Part shown: positions 1 through 8,583 of the stretch, piece by piece
Numbering within the stretch: the stretch's first letter is position 1
Layout: each line of letters opens with the position of its first letter
NCBI GenBank assembly: GCA_028284885.1
Contig: JANQQW010000074.1
Span: 1 to 64,000 of the forward strand
DNA from: Planctomycetaceae bacterium
GTDB taxonomy: Bacteria > Planctomycetota > Planctomycetia > Planctomycetales > Planctomycetaceae
DNA length: 64,000 nt
Direction: 5' to 3'
Notes under the pieces: generated by a model
What the model was told of the DNA's origin: nothing
Databases searched by the model: none
Seen by the model: only the letters and a program-made list of their open reading frames with translations
Position numbers and translations under genes: made by a program

Positions 1-396
1 GTGCTCGCCCCGTACTGGGAGGACGCCCACCCGGACCACGTCGCCGCCAGCCGCCTCGTCGACGACGCCCGCTTCACCGCAAAACTGACCAAGACCGACA
101 TGCAGGGCGAGCCTTTCTGGCCGCCCCGACTGTTCTACTTTTGGAGCATCCACCTCCGCATCCACCCGAAGCCTTCGTTCGTCGTCGACGTCTCCGACGT
201 GATGGACCGCCGGATGCAGGCCGTCGAGTGCTACGAGAGCCAGCTCGTCACCGGCCGCCCGACGGAGCACCCGACGCTGCTCGACGACGTCCGCGACCGC
301 TGCCGGTACTGGGGCTGGACGATCCACACCGCCTTCGCAGAACCGTTCGCCAGCCGCGAGGAGATCGGCCTGCCCGGCCTTTCCCCCCTTCTGTGA
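1..396 (+). CDS. bshB1: BshB1-like N-deacetylase (PIG-L/LmbE family), C-terminal part
   Basis: The frame is open from base 1 and stops at TGA 394-396, so the gene starts upstream of the window; 131 residues are visible. It contains HPDH (residues 10-13), the second metal/catalytic motif of LmbE-type zinc N-deacetylases. The following pattern (PSFVVDVSD, then a CYESQ helix, then a closing AEPF...EEIGL) is typical of the C-terminal half of BshB1, which removes acetate from N-acetylglucosaminyl-malate in bacillithiol synthesis. The first metal motif would lie outside the window. A MoaD-like gene follows 8 bases downstream on the same strand. An alternative is another LmbE-family amidase, but the tail favours BshB1. 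Confidence 0.75.
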   Translation: MLAPYWEDAHPDHVAASRLVDDARFTAKLTKTDMQGEPFWPPRLFYFWSIHLRIHPKPSFVVDVSDVMDRRMQAVECYESQLVTGRPTEHPTLLDDVRDRCRYWGWTIHTAFAEPFASREEIGLPGLSPLL

Positions 397-404
397 GGAA
401 CGCC

Positions 405-668
405 GTGCCGGTCACCGTCGAGTACTTCGGCATCCCCAGGCGTCGGGCCGGCGTGCCGACCGACGTCGTCGAGGCCGCCACGCTCGGTGCCCTCCTGCAA
501 CGGCTGGCGGAGATGCGACCGGAGTTGGCCGCCGACTGCTTCGACGGCAACACGCTCCACCGCGACTGCCTCGCCAACGTGAACGGCGACCGCTTCACCA
601 CCGACCCGGCGACCCCCCTCGCCGACGGTGACCACGTCCTGCTCCTCTCCGCCGACGTCGGCGGCTGA
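405..668 (+). CDS. MoaD/ThiS-like sulfur-carrier protein
   Basis: An 87-residue protein with the beta-grasp pattern of MoaD: an N-terminal strand (PVTVEYFGIPR), a middle stretch with spaced leucines, a PLADGDHVLLL segment, and a C-terminal double glycine (ADVGG). In this family the terminal Gly-Gly is thiocarboxylated and passes sulfur to molybdopterin precursor or another acceptor. I chose GTG 405 because AGGA lies about five bases upstream; GTG 393 is an in-frame alternative that overlaps the preceding stop. No MoaE, MoeB or other molybdopterin gene is in the window, so the acceptor pathway is not shown. The gene probably shares a transcript with the deacetylase gene before it. Confidence 0.7.
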   Translation: MPVTVEYFGIPRRRAGVPTDVVEAATLGALLQRLAEMRPELAADCFDGNTLHRDCLANVNGDRFTTDPATPLADGDHVLLLSADVGG

Positions 669-851
669 CGGCCCGTTGGTCCCCGCCGACGGCGTCGAGT
701 GCGTCGATCGCCGGACCACCGAGCGCAGCCAGTGCGGCACCCTCGAAGGTGGGCCGACGTTCTGGCGTGCTTGTACAATCGCCGAACCGCGTGGACGATC
801 CGCCGACGTCCCGATTCGCCCGAACCCGAGCCCGCTTTCGCCTCGGCCATC

Positions 852-1331
852 ATGAAGATCCTCTTCCTTCACGGCTGGCGCTCCGTGCCCGGTGGGCGAA
901 AGCCGACCTACCTCGTCGACCACGGCCACCACGTTCTGAATCCCAGTCTGGACGACGAGGACTTCGAGGCCGCGAAGCGCGTCGCCCAGGCCGAGTACGA
1001 CGAGCACCGGCCCGACGTCGTCGTCGGTTCCTCCCGCGGTGGGGCGGTGGCGATGAACATCGCGAGCGAAGACACGCCGCTGGTCCTGCTCTGCCCGGCG
1101 TGGCGGAACTGGGGCTCGGCGACCACGACCAAGTCGAACGCACGGATCCTGCACTCCCGAGCCGACGACGTGATTCCGTTCTCCGACTCCGAGGAACTCG
1201 TCGTCGTCAGCGGGTTGCCGGCCGGGGCCCTTGTCGAAGTCGGCGTCGATCACCGACTCGCCGACCCCGAACCACTCCAGGCGATGTTGGAAGCGTGCAC
1301 GCAGCTCACGAAAGGAACCCCCGAGTCATGA
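852..1331 (+). CDS. small alpha/beta hydrolase (YqiA/RBBP9-like size)
   Basis: A 159-residue cytoplasmic protein starting KILFLHGW, the first strand and oxyanion HG loop of an alpha/beta hydrolase. GSSRG (residues 59-63) is a nucleophile elbow with Ser61 as the expected nucleophile. Asp105/Asp106 after the strand ILHSRADD and His134 in VGVDHRL are the likely acid and base. The short length without a lid resembles the YqiA/RBBP9 group of predicted esterases. The substrate cannot be read from the sequence. Start ATG 852 fits the conserved N-terminus, although no strong Shine-Dalgarno is visible. The stop overlaps the next start as ATGA (1328-1331), so the two genes are probably translationally coupled. 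Confidence 0.7.
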   Translation: MKILFLHGWRSVPGGRKPTYLVDHGHHVLNPSLDDEDFEAAKRVAQAEYDEHRPDVVVGSSRGGAVAMNIASEDTPLVLLCPAWRNWGSATTTKSNARILHSRADDVIPFSDSEELVVVSGLPAGALVEVGVDHRLADPEPLQAMLEACTQLTKGTPES

Positions 1332-2140
1332 CTCCGACCCGAGCCCCCCTTCTGCTCCTCGGCTTCGTCTTCGCCGTTGGTCACGTCGACGCCGCCGACC
1401 CGCACCGGCCCCTCGTCGTCGCCCACCGAGGCCTGTTGCTTCACGCCCCCGAGAACACGCTGGCCAACTTTCGTGCCTGCCTCGAACTCCGGATCGGCTT
1501 CGAGTTCGACGTGCAGCAGACGAAGGACGGCCACCTCGTCTGCATCCACGACAGCACGCTGGACCGGACGACTGACGGCACGGGCAAAGTCGCCGAGAAG
1601 ACGCTGGCCGAGCTCCGAACACTCGACGCCGGCCGCTGGTTCGCCCCGAGCTTCACCGGGGAGAGAGTGCCCACGATCGACGAGGTTCTCGAACTCGTCG
1701 CCGAGTACGAGCGTCACGACGTCTTGTTGGCGGCGGACCTGAAGTCCGAGAACGTGGAGGAGGACGTGGTGCGGATGGCGAAGAGGCACGGCGTGCTCGA
1801 CCGCATCCTGTTCATCGGCCGAACGATCGTCGAGCCCGACGTGCGAAAGCGGATCAAGGCCGCGTCCTCGGACGCGCGGACTGCCGCGGTCGCCAACGAC
1901 GCCGACGAGTTTCGCGCGGCCCTCACGACGGGCAACGCCGACTGGGTCTACCTTCGCTACCTCCCGTCTCAGGCGGAGATGAAGGCCGTGCATCGTGCCG
2001 GCAAGCGGGCCTTCATCGCCGGGCCGACGGTCGCCGGCAGTCTTCCCGCGAACTGGCAGCAAGCCGCCGAGGTCGGAATCGACGGCATCCTCACGGACCA
2101 CCCGCTCGGGCTCGCCACGGGACTTCGGAAGAAGAAGTAG
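1328..2140 (+). CDS. exported glycerophosphodiester phosphodiesterase
   Basis: A 270-residue protein with an N-terminal signal peptide (hydrophobic residues 7-20, cleavage likely after VDA) followed by a GDPD TIM barrel. Key family residues are visible: VAHRG with His33/Arg34, PENT with Glu42, FEFDV with Glu59 and Asp61, and CIHDSTLDRTTDGTG with the general-acid His74. Family members hydrolyse glycerophosphodiesters to glycerol-3-phosphate and an alcohol, using Ca or Mg, here probably in the periplasm. The C-terminus carries the expected GIDGILTDHP strand near the barrel end. The gene overlaps the upstream hydrolase by four bases. It is followed by the tmRNA gene on the opposite strand. Confidence 0.88.
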   Translation: MTPTRAPLLLLGFVFAVGHVDAADPHRPLVVAHRGLLLHAPENTLANFRACLELRIGFEFDVQQTKDGHLVCIHDSTLDRTTDGTGKVAEKTLAELRTLDAGRWFAPSFTGERVPTIDEVLELVAEYERHDVLLAADLKSENVEEDVVRMAKRHGVLDRILFIGRTIVEPDVRKRIKAASSDARTAAVANDADEFRAALTTGNADWVYLRYLPSQAEMKAVHRAGKRAFIAGPTVAGSLPANWQQAAEVGIDGILTDHPLGLATGLRKKK

Positions 2141-2216
2141 CGCTGTTCTCCAAAGCCGGGACTTTCTCCACGGGGAGAGCGCCCCCCGTTGCGGATCGCC
2201 AGCGAACCCGCGCACG

Positions 2217-2250
2217 AAAAAAGCCGGCCTGCGGAACTCGCAGACCGGCT
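2217..2250 (-). terminator. rho-independent terminator of tmRNA
   Basis: Read on the minus strand just after the tmRNA 3' end: a 12-bp stem (AGCCGGTCTGCG pairing with CGCAGGCCGGCT, one G-U) with a four-base loop, followed by six T residues (A run at 2217-2222 on the plus strand). This is a canonical intrinsic terminator. Confidence 0.85.
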
Positions 2251-2254
2251 GGAG

Positions 2255-2611
2255 TGGAGGCGGCGGGAATCGAACCCGCGTCCTGTGATCCCTCGAACGA
2301 AGCCTCTACGTGCGTAGTTCGCTGATCGATCTCACCGTGGTCGGCTCAACGGACGAAGCGTTGCACGGCCAGGTCACGACCTTGTCTCATGGTGAGAGGA
2401 GCGACCAATGGCTCACCACCAGCCCGAATTTGCGACCGGACTTCGGACTCCTCGGGCGGGGATTCCTTGTCCGGCGTTACGCAATTACTTACGCAACGAG
2501 AGCGTAGTTACGCTCGGCAATTGTTGTTTGATCAGCTTTTAACGTGGCCTGCTGATCAACCACGGCACGCCACCCCGCTCTGCGGTGACCCAGTCGAATC
2601 CAATCGCCCCC
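2255..2611 (-). ncRNA. ssrA: tmRNA (transfer-messenger RNA, SsrA)
   Basis: A 357-nt one-piece tmRNA. The 5' end (minus strand from 2611) reads GGGGGCGA followed by GGATTCGACTGGG, the standard tmRNA opening. The 3' end carries the T arm with GGTTCGATTCCCGCC and acceptor GCCTCCA, which pairs with the 5' G-run. The tag frame lies at about 2500-2530 and reads GCC GAG CGT AAC TAC GCT CTC GTT GCG TAA, encoding AERNYALVA. This is close to the usual bacterial tag, whose C-terminus is recognised by ClpXP. The CCA end is not encoded directly after the discriminator base (CTCCA follows instead), so CCA is presumably added after processing. The RNA rescues stalled ribosomes with SmpB. Confidence 0.95.
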
Positions 2612-2650
2612 GAAGGAACGGCCGCCAACACGGTGCCGACGGCAACCTGC

Positions 2651-2678
2651 ATCCTATCGGCCGCCGAAGCGCGGTCAA
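2651..2678 (-). promoter_or_regulatory. candidate sigma70-type promoter for tmRNA
   Basis: On the minus strand TTGACC (2678-2673) is followed after 16 bases by TAGGAT (2656-2651): five of six and four of six matches to -35 and -10 consensus. Transcription would start near 2644, leaving a leader of about 33 bases that RNase P would remove to give the mature 5' end at 2611. Confidence 0.45.
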
Positions 2679-2853
2679 GGAGAGGAATCCCGTCGTCGGA
2701 CCGTTCGGACGCCGGAAGGTTCGCCCCAATCCCTCGGAACATTGCATCGACGATTGCCGATATATGTGTTGACGGATGGAAACGCTCCGCTTACCGTCTG
2801 GCGTGGGCGGGACTTCCGCCGCGACCGACCTCACACGACGTGGAGACGAACTG

Positions 2854-4161
2854 ATGCTGCAAATGCTCTCGACGGACCAGCATCGGGACTGTGACGGGAA
2901 GACCCGTCGCGACTTCCTCAAGGTCGGTGCCCTCGGGGCCACCGGGCTGACGCTGCCGCATCTGCTTCAGGCCCGGGCCCAGGCGGCGGAAGCCGGGCTC
3001 TCCACGGCAAACAAGTCGATCGTCTGGCTGTGGCTCTCCGGCGGTCCGACGCACATCGAGACCTTCGACCCGAAGATGACCGCCCCGGTCGAGTACCGCA
3101 GCGTCACCGGCGAGGCGAAGACGAACGTCCCCGGCGTCACGCTCGGTGGGCAGTTCACCAAGACCGCCCAGGTGATGGACAAGTTCTCGGTCGTCCGCTC
3201 CTTCGCCCACAACGACAGCGGGCACGGCAGCGGCACCCACTACGTCATGACCGGGTACTCCAACCGGAACCTCGACAACGGCGGCCTGCCCTCCCGGCCC
3301 AGCATCGGCTCCATCGCCGCTCGCCACCGCGGCGCGAACCATCCGGTCACCGGCATGCCGACCTACGTCCGCCTCGGCGGCATCGGCTCGGACGGGCCCG
3401 CCTTCCTCGGCAAGGCCTACGCCCCGTTCGGATCGGACAACACGGCCAAGTCGAACATGCGGCTGGCCACCACGACCGACCGCATCGGCGACCGCCGGGA
3501 ACTCCTCTCCGGATTCGACCGGCTCAACAAGGACGTCGACCAGTCCGGCATCATCGACGGCCTCGACGCCTTCGAGAAGCAGGCCTTCGAGCTCGTCCTC
3601 GGCAACGCTCCCAAGGCGTTCGACCTGAAGTACGAGGACCCCAAGACCGTCGAGAAGTACGGCAGCAGCTCGCTCGCCAAGCAGATGCTGACTGCCCGAC
3701 GTCTTTGCGAGGCCGGCTGCGGCTTCGTCACTCTGAACTACGGTGGCTGGGACATGCACGGCAAGATCGCCGACAGCCTCAAGCGCCGCGGCCCCGAGGT
3801 CGATCACGCGGTCGCCACGTTCATCGAGGACGTACACCAACGCGGCCTCTCGGACGACGTGATGCTCGTCGTCACGGGAGAGTTCGGCCGCACGCCGAAG
3901 ATCAACAAGAACGCCGGTCGGGACCACTGGGGCCCGCTCTGCACGCTCGGCGTGGCGGGCGGCGGACTGCCGATGGGGCAGGTCGTCGGCGAGTCCGACG
4001 CGAAGGCCACCCGGCCCGCAAGCGACCCGATCACCCCGCAGGACTTCATGGCGACCCTGTTCCAGGTGCTCGGCATCCCGCGGAAGCTGCAGTACGTCGA
4101 CCAGGCCGGCCGCCCGGTCTACATGATCGAGGACGGCGACCCGATCCGCGAGTACGTCTGA
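2854..4161 (+). CDS. Tat-exported DUF1501 protein
   Basis: A 435-residue protein. A twin-arginine signal (TRRDFLKVGALGATG, about residues 17-31) is followed by LTLPHLLQARAQA and then the DUF1501 domain. Diagnostic segments are visible: WLSGGPTHIETFDPK, a central NYGGWDMHG, and LVVTGEFGRTPKINKNAGRDHW. DUF1501 proteins have a sulfatase/alkaline-phosphatase-like fold, are abundant in planctomycetes, and usually lie beside DUF1549/DUF1553 cytochrome-like partners. No such partner is present here, so this copy stands alone. Start ATG 2854 is chosen because GGAG sits eight bases upstream and the Tat motif is then at the usual distance; an upstream in-frame ATG at 2776 would give an unusual N-terminus. 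The function is unknown. Confidence 0.9.
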   Translation: MLQMLSTDQHRDCDGKTRRDFLKVGALGATGLTLPHLLQARAQAAEAGLSTANKSIVWLWLSGGPTHIETFDPKMTAPVEYRSVTGEAKTNVPGVTLGGQFTKTAQVMDKFSVVRSFAHNDSGHGSGTHYVMTGYSNRNLDNGGLPSRPSIGSIAARHRGANHPVTGMPTYVRLGGIGSDGPAFLGKAYAPFGSDNTAKSNMRLATTTDRIGDRRELLSGFDRLNKDVDQSGIIDGLDAFEKQAFELVLGNAPKAFDLKYEDPKTVEKYGSSSLAKQMLTARRLCEAGCGFVTLNYGGWDMHGKIADSLKRRGPEVDHAVATFIEDVHQRGLSDDVMLVVTGEFGRTPKINKNAGRDHWGPLCTLGVAGGGLPMGQVVGESDAKATRPASDPITPQDFMATLFQVLGIPRKLQYVDQAGRPVYMIEDGDPIREYV

Positions 4162-4188
4162 GACATCGGTGATCCCGACGAACATCGG

Positions 4189-4225
4189 AGCCCCGGCATC
4201 CTCCAAGGTGCCGGGGCTTCTTCGT
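4189..4225 (+). terminator. intrinsic terminator after DUF1501 gene
   Basis: AGCCCCGGCA (4189-4198) pairs perfectly with TGCCGGGGCT (4209-4218) across a ten-base loop, followed by TCTTC. It lies 27 bases after the DUF1501 stop and between two convergent genes. The T tract is weak. Confidence 0.65.
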
Positions 4226-4250
4226 CCCCGCTCGACGTGTCCCCGGATCG

Positions 4251-7013
4251 TCACGCGCCCGCCGACCGACGTCGCCGCCGCACGACGAAGAGACCGGCGA
4301 CCGCGAGCACGGCGGTCCAGGCGACCGTCGAGACGGCTCCGCCGACGAAGACCGCACCCGGCCGATAGCGGAACACGAGGCGGTGTCGCCCGGCTGGAAG
4401 TCGAACGCCCCGCATCGCGACGTTGGTGCGGCGGATTTCGCCGGGAACCGGCTCGCCGTCGTCGGTGACGATCTCGACCGTCCAGTCCGCGTCGAACGTC
4501 TCGGAGACGACGACGAGCCCCTCCGTCTCCAGCGCGGCCTCGATCTCGACGCGCTCGGGATCGTGGTGGACGACGCGGCACGCCTCGAGATCCGGCTCGC
4601 CCGAGCCGAGCGTCTCGATCCGTGGCTCCGTTCCGGTCGGGAGGCCGGGATCCTCGACGACGGCGGTCGACCGGACGTCGCGGTACTCGTCGATCGGAAA
4701 GACGATCGAGGTGAGGCTCGGCACCCAGTCGAGCCGCCGCCCCTCGTCGATCGGCGGACGAACCTCGACTCGACGAACCACCCAAGCGAGCGGCAGGGCA
4801 TCCGTGTTCCGGAGCAACACCACCTGGCTGTACCCGCCGAGCCCGCTCTTCGGGAGCGGGTCGCCCCGCGGCAGCACGGACGACGCCGGGTCGTCCGGGG
4901 TCCAACGCGGCTCGCTCCAGCCACGCGTCAGTCCCAACATCGAGTCACTCGGCGGGACCTGCGTCCCCGGCGGAGGGTCGGGCATCAAGAACAGGTCGCA
5001 ACTCCACGCGTCGAACGCCCGCCGCGGTCGGACGACGAAGCGGGGGTCGCCCGTCGGAAGCGGGTCGAAGTAGGAATCGACGAGGTTCAGGTTGATCGTC
5101 GACTCCCCGCCGACCTTCGCGACCCGGAACGGCAGGTGGTGGTTGTAGGCGAGCGAGTCGAACGCCGACTGGGCCATGACGGTCGTCGTCCCCCGTTCGA
5201 GCCCCCGGGCGACCCGCTCGGGGAGCGGCTTCCAGTTCAGCGGCCGGTGGACGCGGACGGGAGCCTCGTCACCACCGGCGTCTCGGACGGCCTCGACGTG
5301 CGACAGCAACTCGGGCGTGCCGTCCAGGTAGGGCAGCGAACGCGCGCACCATGCGTTGGCGACCGCGAGATCGACGGCTGTCAGCCCGAGCACCGCGAGC
5401 CCGACGGACAGCGGCCGTCGTTCGAGCCGGCCCGTCAACAGCCAGGCGGCGGTTCCCACCACGCAAGCGTGTCCGAAGCACCACAGCAGGGCCTGGAGCA
5501 TCGGCATCCGCTCGGCGAGCTCCGCGACCGAGCCGCTTCGCAGCGTGACCCACTGCACCAGCATCGCGACGAACGCAACGCCGGTCAGGATCGCGTACCC
5601 GAGCAGCAGCCTCCTCGGCCACGTCCCCTGCTCTCGAAGTCGGTCCCAGCCGAACGCGGCCAGCAGGCTGGCGGCGAGCGAGGCGAGCATCCACAGCTTC
5701 TGCGGGTACCGGAACGAGGAGTGCAACGGCAGCAACACGTTCATCAACCAGTAGAGCCCGCCGACCTCGCGGGAGACGCCGGTCGATCCGGTGGTCTGCT
5801 CGATCAGCCAGCCGAGGCCGTGACGACCGAGGGAGCCGACCGCGAAGACCAGAAACGTCCAGGACATCCACCGCTCGCGTTCCGAACCTCCCCACAACCG
5901 GACTCGGCAGACCGCGAGCACGAACGGGACGAGCCCGGCGTACAACGACATCGACCACAGGCTCTCGCCCTGCCACACCGTCCAGCGATTCCTGCCGTCG
6001 AGCTTCGCTCCGAACGGGTTCGGCAGGAAGCACTCGGCGAAGCGGCGCGGGGTGAGCGAAAAACTGTACGTCACCAGGTAGTGCTTGGCGGGCGGCGGCG
6101 GGTTGCCGACGAGTTCGTCGTACCAGTTCGGCGGCTCGCCCGTGTCCGGTCGCGGGTAGTCGTCTTGTTCTCTCAGCAGGTGGCCCGGGACCTGCCAGAC
6201 GTTCGAGGGGACCTGTCCGAACGACCGCGAGCGCGCACGCGTCAACTGCATCGACGGCAGCAGCTGGACCGCGGCGAGCGCTGCGGCGAGTCCGGCACTC
6301 GCCGCCAACAGTCCACCACTCGCGGCCAGCGAACGGAGGTTCGAGCTGTTCGAGTCCCGTTCACGGCGAAACGACGTAAGCAGTCCGATGCCGGCAATGA
6401 GGCCGACGTAGTAGGCGGTCTGCGGGTCGCCGCCCAGCACCATCAGCGCCATCGAGAGGGCGAGCCCGACTGCCCCCTTGGGACTCCGATTTCGCAGCAC
6501 GTCGTCCACGCACAGCAGGGCGAACGACAGCCAGGCGGCGCTCACGAGGAACACGACCGTCGTGTACATCGCGAGGACCGACCCGCCGAAGGCGTACGAG
6601 AGGCTCGCGAGCCCGGCCGCCGTTCGGCTGCAGGACCACACCCGAGCCGTCCGCCACGTGCCGAGGCCGGCGATCAGCAGGTGGACCAGCACGTAGGACT
6701 TGAACGCGAGGTCGAACGAGACCGGCAGGGCGAACAAGAGTTTGCCGGGGTAGAACACGCTGGGCGTCCCCTGCCCGACCAACGGGACGCCTCCGTCGCT
6801 GTACGGGTCCCAGAGCGGAACGCGGCCCGCCGCCCACTCCGTCTGCAGGTACCGGAACATCGGCTCGAAGAAGAACTCGACGTCCCGCAGCCCAAGCCTC
6901 CGCGGCAGGAACAGCACCTCCCGGAAGCAAGCGACGAAGACCGCAACGAAGCAGCCCACGGCCACCCAAGTGACGACCCTTGCACCGCGTTCCTCGATCG
7001 GCTCGCCGCTCAA
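4251..7013 (-). CDS. YfhO-like multi-pass membrane protein (GT-C-type fold)
   Basis: A 920-residue polytopic protein. The first membrane segment is at about residues 13-35. It is followed by a large loop with WDPYSDGGVPLVGQGTPSVFYPGKLLF, the conserved periplasmic loop seen in YfhO/GT-C type bacterial membrane proteins. About a dozen hydrophobic segments follow through residue 600. A soluble stretch of roughly 300 residues comes next, and then a last helix (GAVFVGGAVSTVAWTAVLAV) with an Arg-rich tail. YfhO-type proteins are thought to modify cell-wall polymers using lipid-linked sugars, but the substrate here is not evident. It ends convergently with the DUF1501 gene, and the sulfatase gene lies upstream on the same strand after a 138-base gap. 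Confidence 0.7.
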   Translation of the reverse strand: MSGEPIEERGARVVTWVAVGCFVAVFVACFREVLFLPRRLGLRDVEFFFEPMFRYLQTEWAAGRVPLWDPYSDGGVPLVGQGTPSVFYPGKLLFALPVSFDLAFKSYVLVHLLIAGLGTWRTARVWSCSRTAAGLASLSYAFGGSVLAMYTTVVFLVSAAWLSFALLCVDDVLRNRSPKGAVGLALSMALMVLGGDPQTAYYVGLIAGIGLLTSFRRERDSNSSNLRSLAASGGLLAASAGLAAALAAVQLLPSMQLTRARSRSFGQVPSNVWQVPGHLLREQDDYPRPDTGEPPNWYDELVGNPPPPAKHYLVTYSFSLTPRRFAECFLPNPFGAKLDGRNRWTVWQGESLWSMSLYAGLVPFVLAVCRVRLWGGSERERWMSWTFLVFAVGSLGRHGLGWLIEQTTGSTGVSREVGGLYWLMNVLLPLHSSFRYPQKLWMLASLAASLLAAFGWDRLREQGTWPRRLLLGYAILTGVAFVAMLVQWVTLRSGSVAELAERMPMLQALLWCFGHACVVGTAAWLLTGRLERRPLSVGLAVLGLTAVDLAVANAWCARSLPYLDGTPELLSHVEAVRDAGGDEAPVRVHRPLNWKPLPERVARGLERGTTTVMAQSAFDSLAYNHHLPFRVAKVGGESTINLNLVDSYFDPLPTGDPRFVVRPRRAFDAWSCDLFLMPDPPPGTQVPPSDSMLGLTRGWSEPRWTPDDPASSVLPRGDPLPKSGLGGYSQVVLLRNTDALPLAWVVRRVEVRPPIDEGRRLDWVPSLTSIVFPIDEYRDVRSTAVVEDPGLPTGTEPRIETLGSGEPDLEACRVVHHDPERVEIEAALETEGLVVVSETFDADWTVEIVTDDGEPVPGEIRRTNVAMRGVRLPAGRHRLVFRYRPGAVFVGGAVSTVAWTAVLAVAGLFVVRRRRRSAGA

Positions 7014-7151
7014 CGAGACCTGCTCCCGGGACCTTCCAGACGCTCCGACGATCGGAGCCTACTCGCCGCACCGGCCCTCAACAACGCCCTCGGTCGGCCG
7101 GGTCAACGCCAGCGGCACTTGCGGTCAGGCACCAACACCCGTCGCGATTGC

Positions 7152-8579
7152 TCAGCGGTCGAGGTCGTTGTCGCGGACGCCTCGCAGCTTCGCCCTCAGC
7201 ATCGTCCGGAACCGCGCGACCACGTCCTGGTGGACCGGGGAGTCGACGAGGTTCACGTATTGCTTCGGGTCCTTCTGCATGTCGAACAGCTCGGCTCCGC
7301 CGCTGCCGTCCTCCTTGTACTGCAGGTAGGCCCAGCGTTCGGTGCGAAGGAGGAAGCCGCGGCCGTTGACGCAGAAGGCGGCGTCGCGAACCGAGGCGGT
7401 CGGGTCGTCGAGCAGCTTCGAGACGTCCTTCCCCTGCAACCGGTCTGGCACGTCGAGACCGCAGAGGCTGGCCGTCGTGGGGAACAGGTCGAGCAGTTCG
7501 ACGAGCGAGTCGCTGACGGCCGGTTTCCTGCCCGGCACGCGGACGATCAGCGGGACGAGGGCCGACTCCTCGTGCAGGCTGACCTTGGCCCAGAAGTCGT
7601 GCTCGCCGAGGTGGTAGCCGTGGTCGCTGGTGAAGACGACGATCGTGTTGTCCGCGAGGCCGGCCTCTTCGAGGGCGTCGAGCACCTTGCCCAACAGGGC
7701 GTCCACGTACGCGACCGAGGCGTAGTAGCTGGCGACCGCCTTCCGCTGCCGTTCCTCGTTCATCTTCATGTTCAGGCTGGTCTTGTAGTTGATGCCCAGC
7801 TTGGGAATGTCGTCCCAGTCCCCCGGCTTCTTGGGGGGCAGCTTCGCCTCGGCGAACGGGAACGGCTCGAAGTACTTCGCCGGCGCGACGAACGGCACGT
7901 GCGGCCGGACGAATCCGCCTCCCAGGAAGAACGGCTGGTCCTTCTCCGCGTACGCGGCGAGCAGTTCGCACGCCTTGGCCGCGGTCCGGCCGTCGGAGTG
8001 GACGAGGTCGTCGCCTTCCGCCTTGACGTAGACGAACGTGTTCCCGCCGACGACCGGCTTCTTGCCGTCCGGGTTCCCCTCGAGCGTCTCGCCGTCGCCG
8101 GGGGCCTTCCACTCGGGCCCCGGCCTGTTGAACCGCTCGGTCCACGAGGCGGGGTCGTCCGCTCCGTCGCCCCCCTTCTCGATGCCGCCGGGGACGCCCA
8201 TGTGAAAGATCTTGCTGACACGGGCGGTGTGGTAGCCGGCGTTCCTGAAGTGCTGTGGCCATGTCGCCCGGTCGCCGATCGCCTTCCGCGGGCTGACGTA
8301 GTTCAACACGTTGATCGCGTGCGGGTAGTAGCCCGAGAGGAAGGACGCCCGGGACGGCCCGCAGTACGTTCCCTGGCAGTACGCCCGAGTGAACCGCGTC
8401 CCCGTGGCGGCGAGGCGGTCGACGTTGGGCGTCTTGCAGACCGGGTTGCCGTAGCAGGAGAGGGCGTGCGAGCAGAGATCGTCGGAGACGATCAACAGCA
8501 CGTTGGGCCGCCTCGCCTCCTCGGCCGACGTGACCGAAGAGAGCAGGAGCAGCGTCAGCAGCACGAGCGTCGTTCGCAT
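7152..8579 (-). CDS. exported type I sulfatase (iduronate-2-sulfatase-like)
   Basis: A 475-residue protein with a signal peptide (MRTTLVLLTLLLLSSVTSA) and a sulfatase domain. LLIVSDD supplies the metal aspartates (Asp33, Asp34). CGPSR (from Cys73) is the C-x-P-S-R signature whose cysteine is oxidised to formylglycine. Downstream TSDHGYHLGEHDFW is the second conserved block, typical of iduronate-2-sulfatase-like planctomycete enzymes. It probably releases sulfate from a sulfated polysaccharide in the periplasm. Start ATG 8579 lies four bases after the stop of the SMP-30-like gene, with GGAG ten bases upstream; the longer frame to 8609 would overlap that gene. The spacing suggests co-transcription. 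Confidence 0.9.
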   Translation of the reverse strand: MRTTLVLLTLLLLSSVTSAEEARRPNVLLIVSDDLCSHALSCYGNPVCKTPNVDRLAATGTRFTRAYCQGTYCGPSRASFLSGYYPHAINVLNYVSPRKAIGDRATWPQHFRNAGYHTARVSKIFHMGVPGGIEKGGDGADDPASWTERFNRPGPEWKAPGDGETLEGNPDGKKPVVGGNTFVYVKAEGDDLVHSDGRTAAKACELLAAYAEKDQPFFLGGGFVRPHVPFVAPAKYFEPFPFAEAKLPPKKPGDWDDIPKLGINYKTSLNMKMNEERQRKAVASYYASVAYVDALLGKVLDALEEAGLADNTIVVFTSDHGYHLGEHDFWAKVSLHEESALVPLIVRVPGRKPAVSDSLVELLDLFPTTASLCGLDVPDRLQGKDVSKLLDDPTASVRDAAFCVNGRGFLLRTERWAYLQYKEDGSGGAELFDMQKDPKQYVNLVDSPVHQDVVARFRTMLRAKLRGVRDNDLDR

Positions 8580-8583
8580 CGGG

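Noticed and set aside
774-779. TACAAT as a promoter of the small hydrolase gene
   Set aside because: A good -10 word, but no acceptable -35 at 15-19 bases upstream (the sequence there is GGGCCG).
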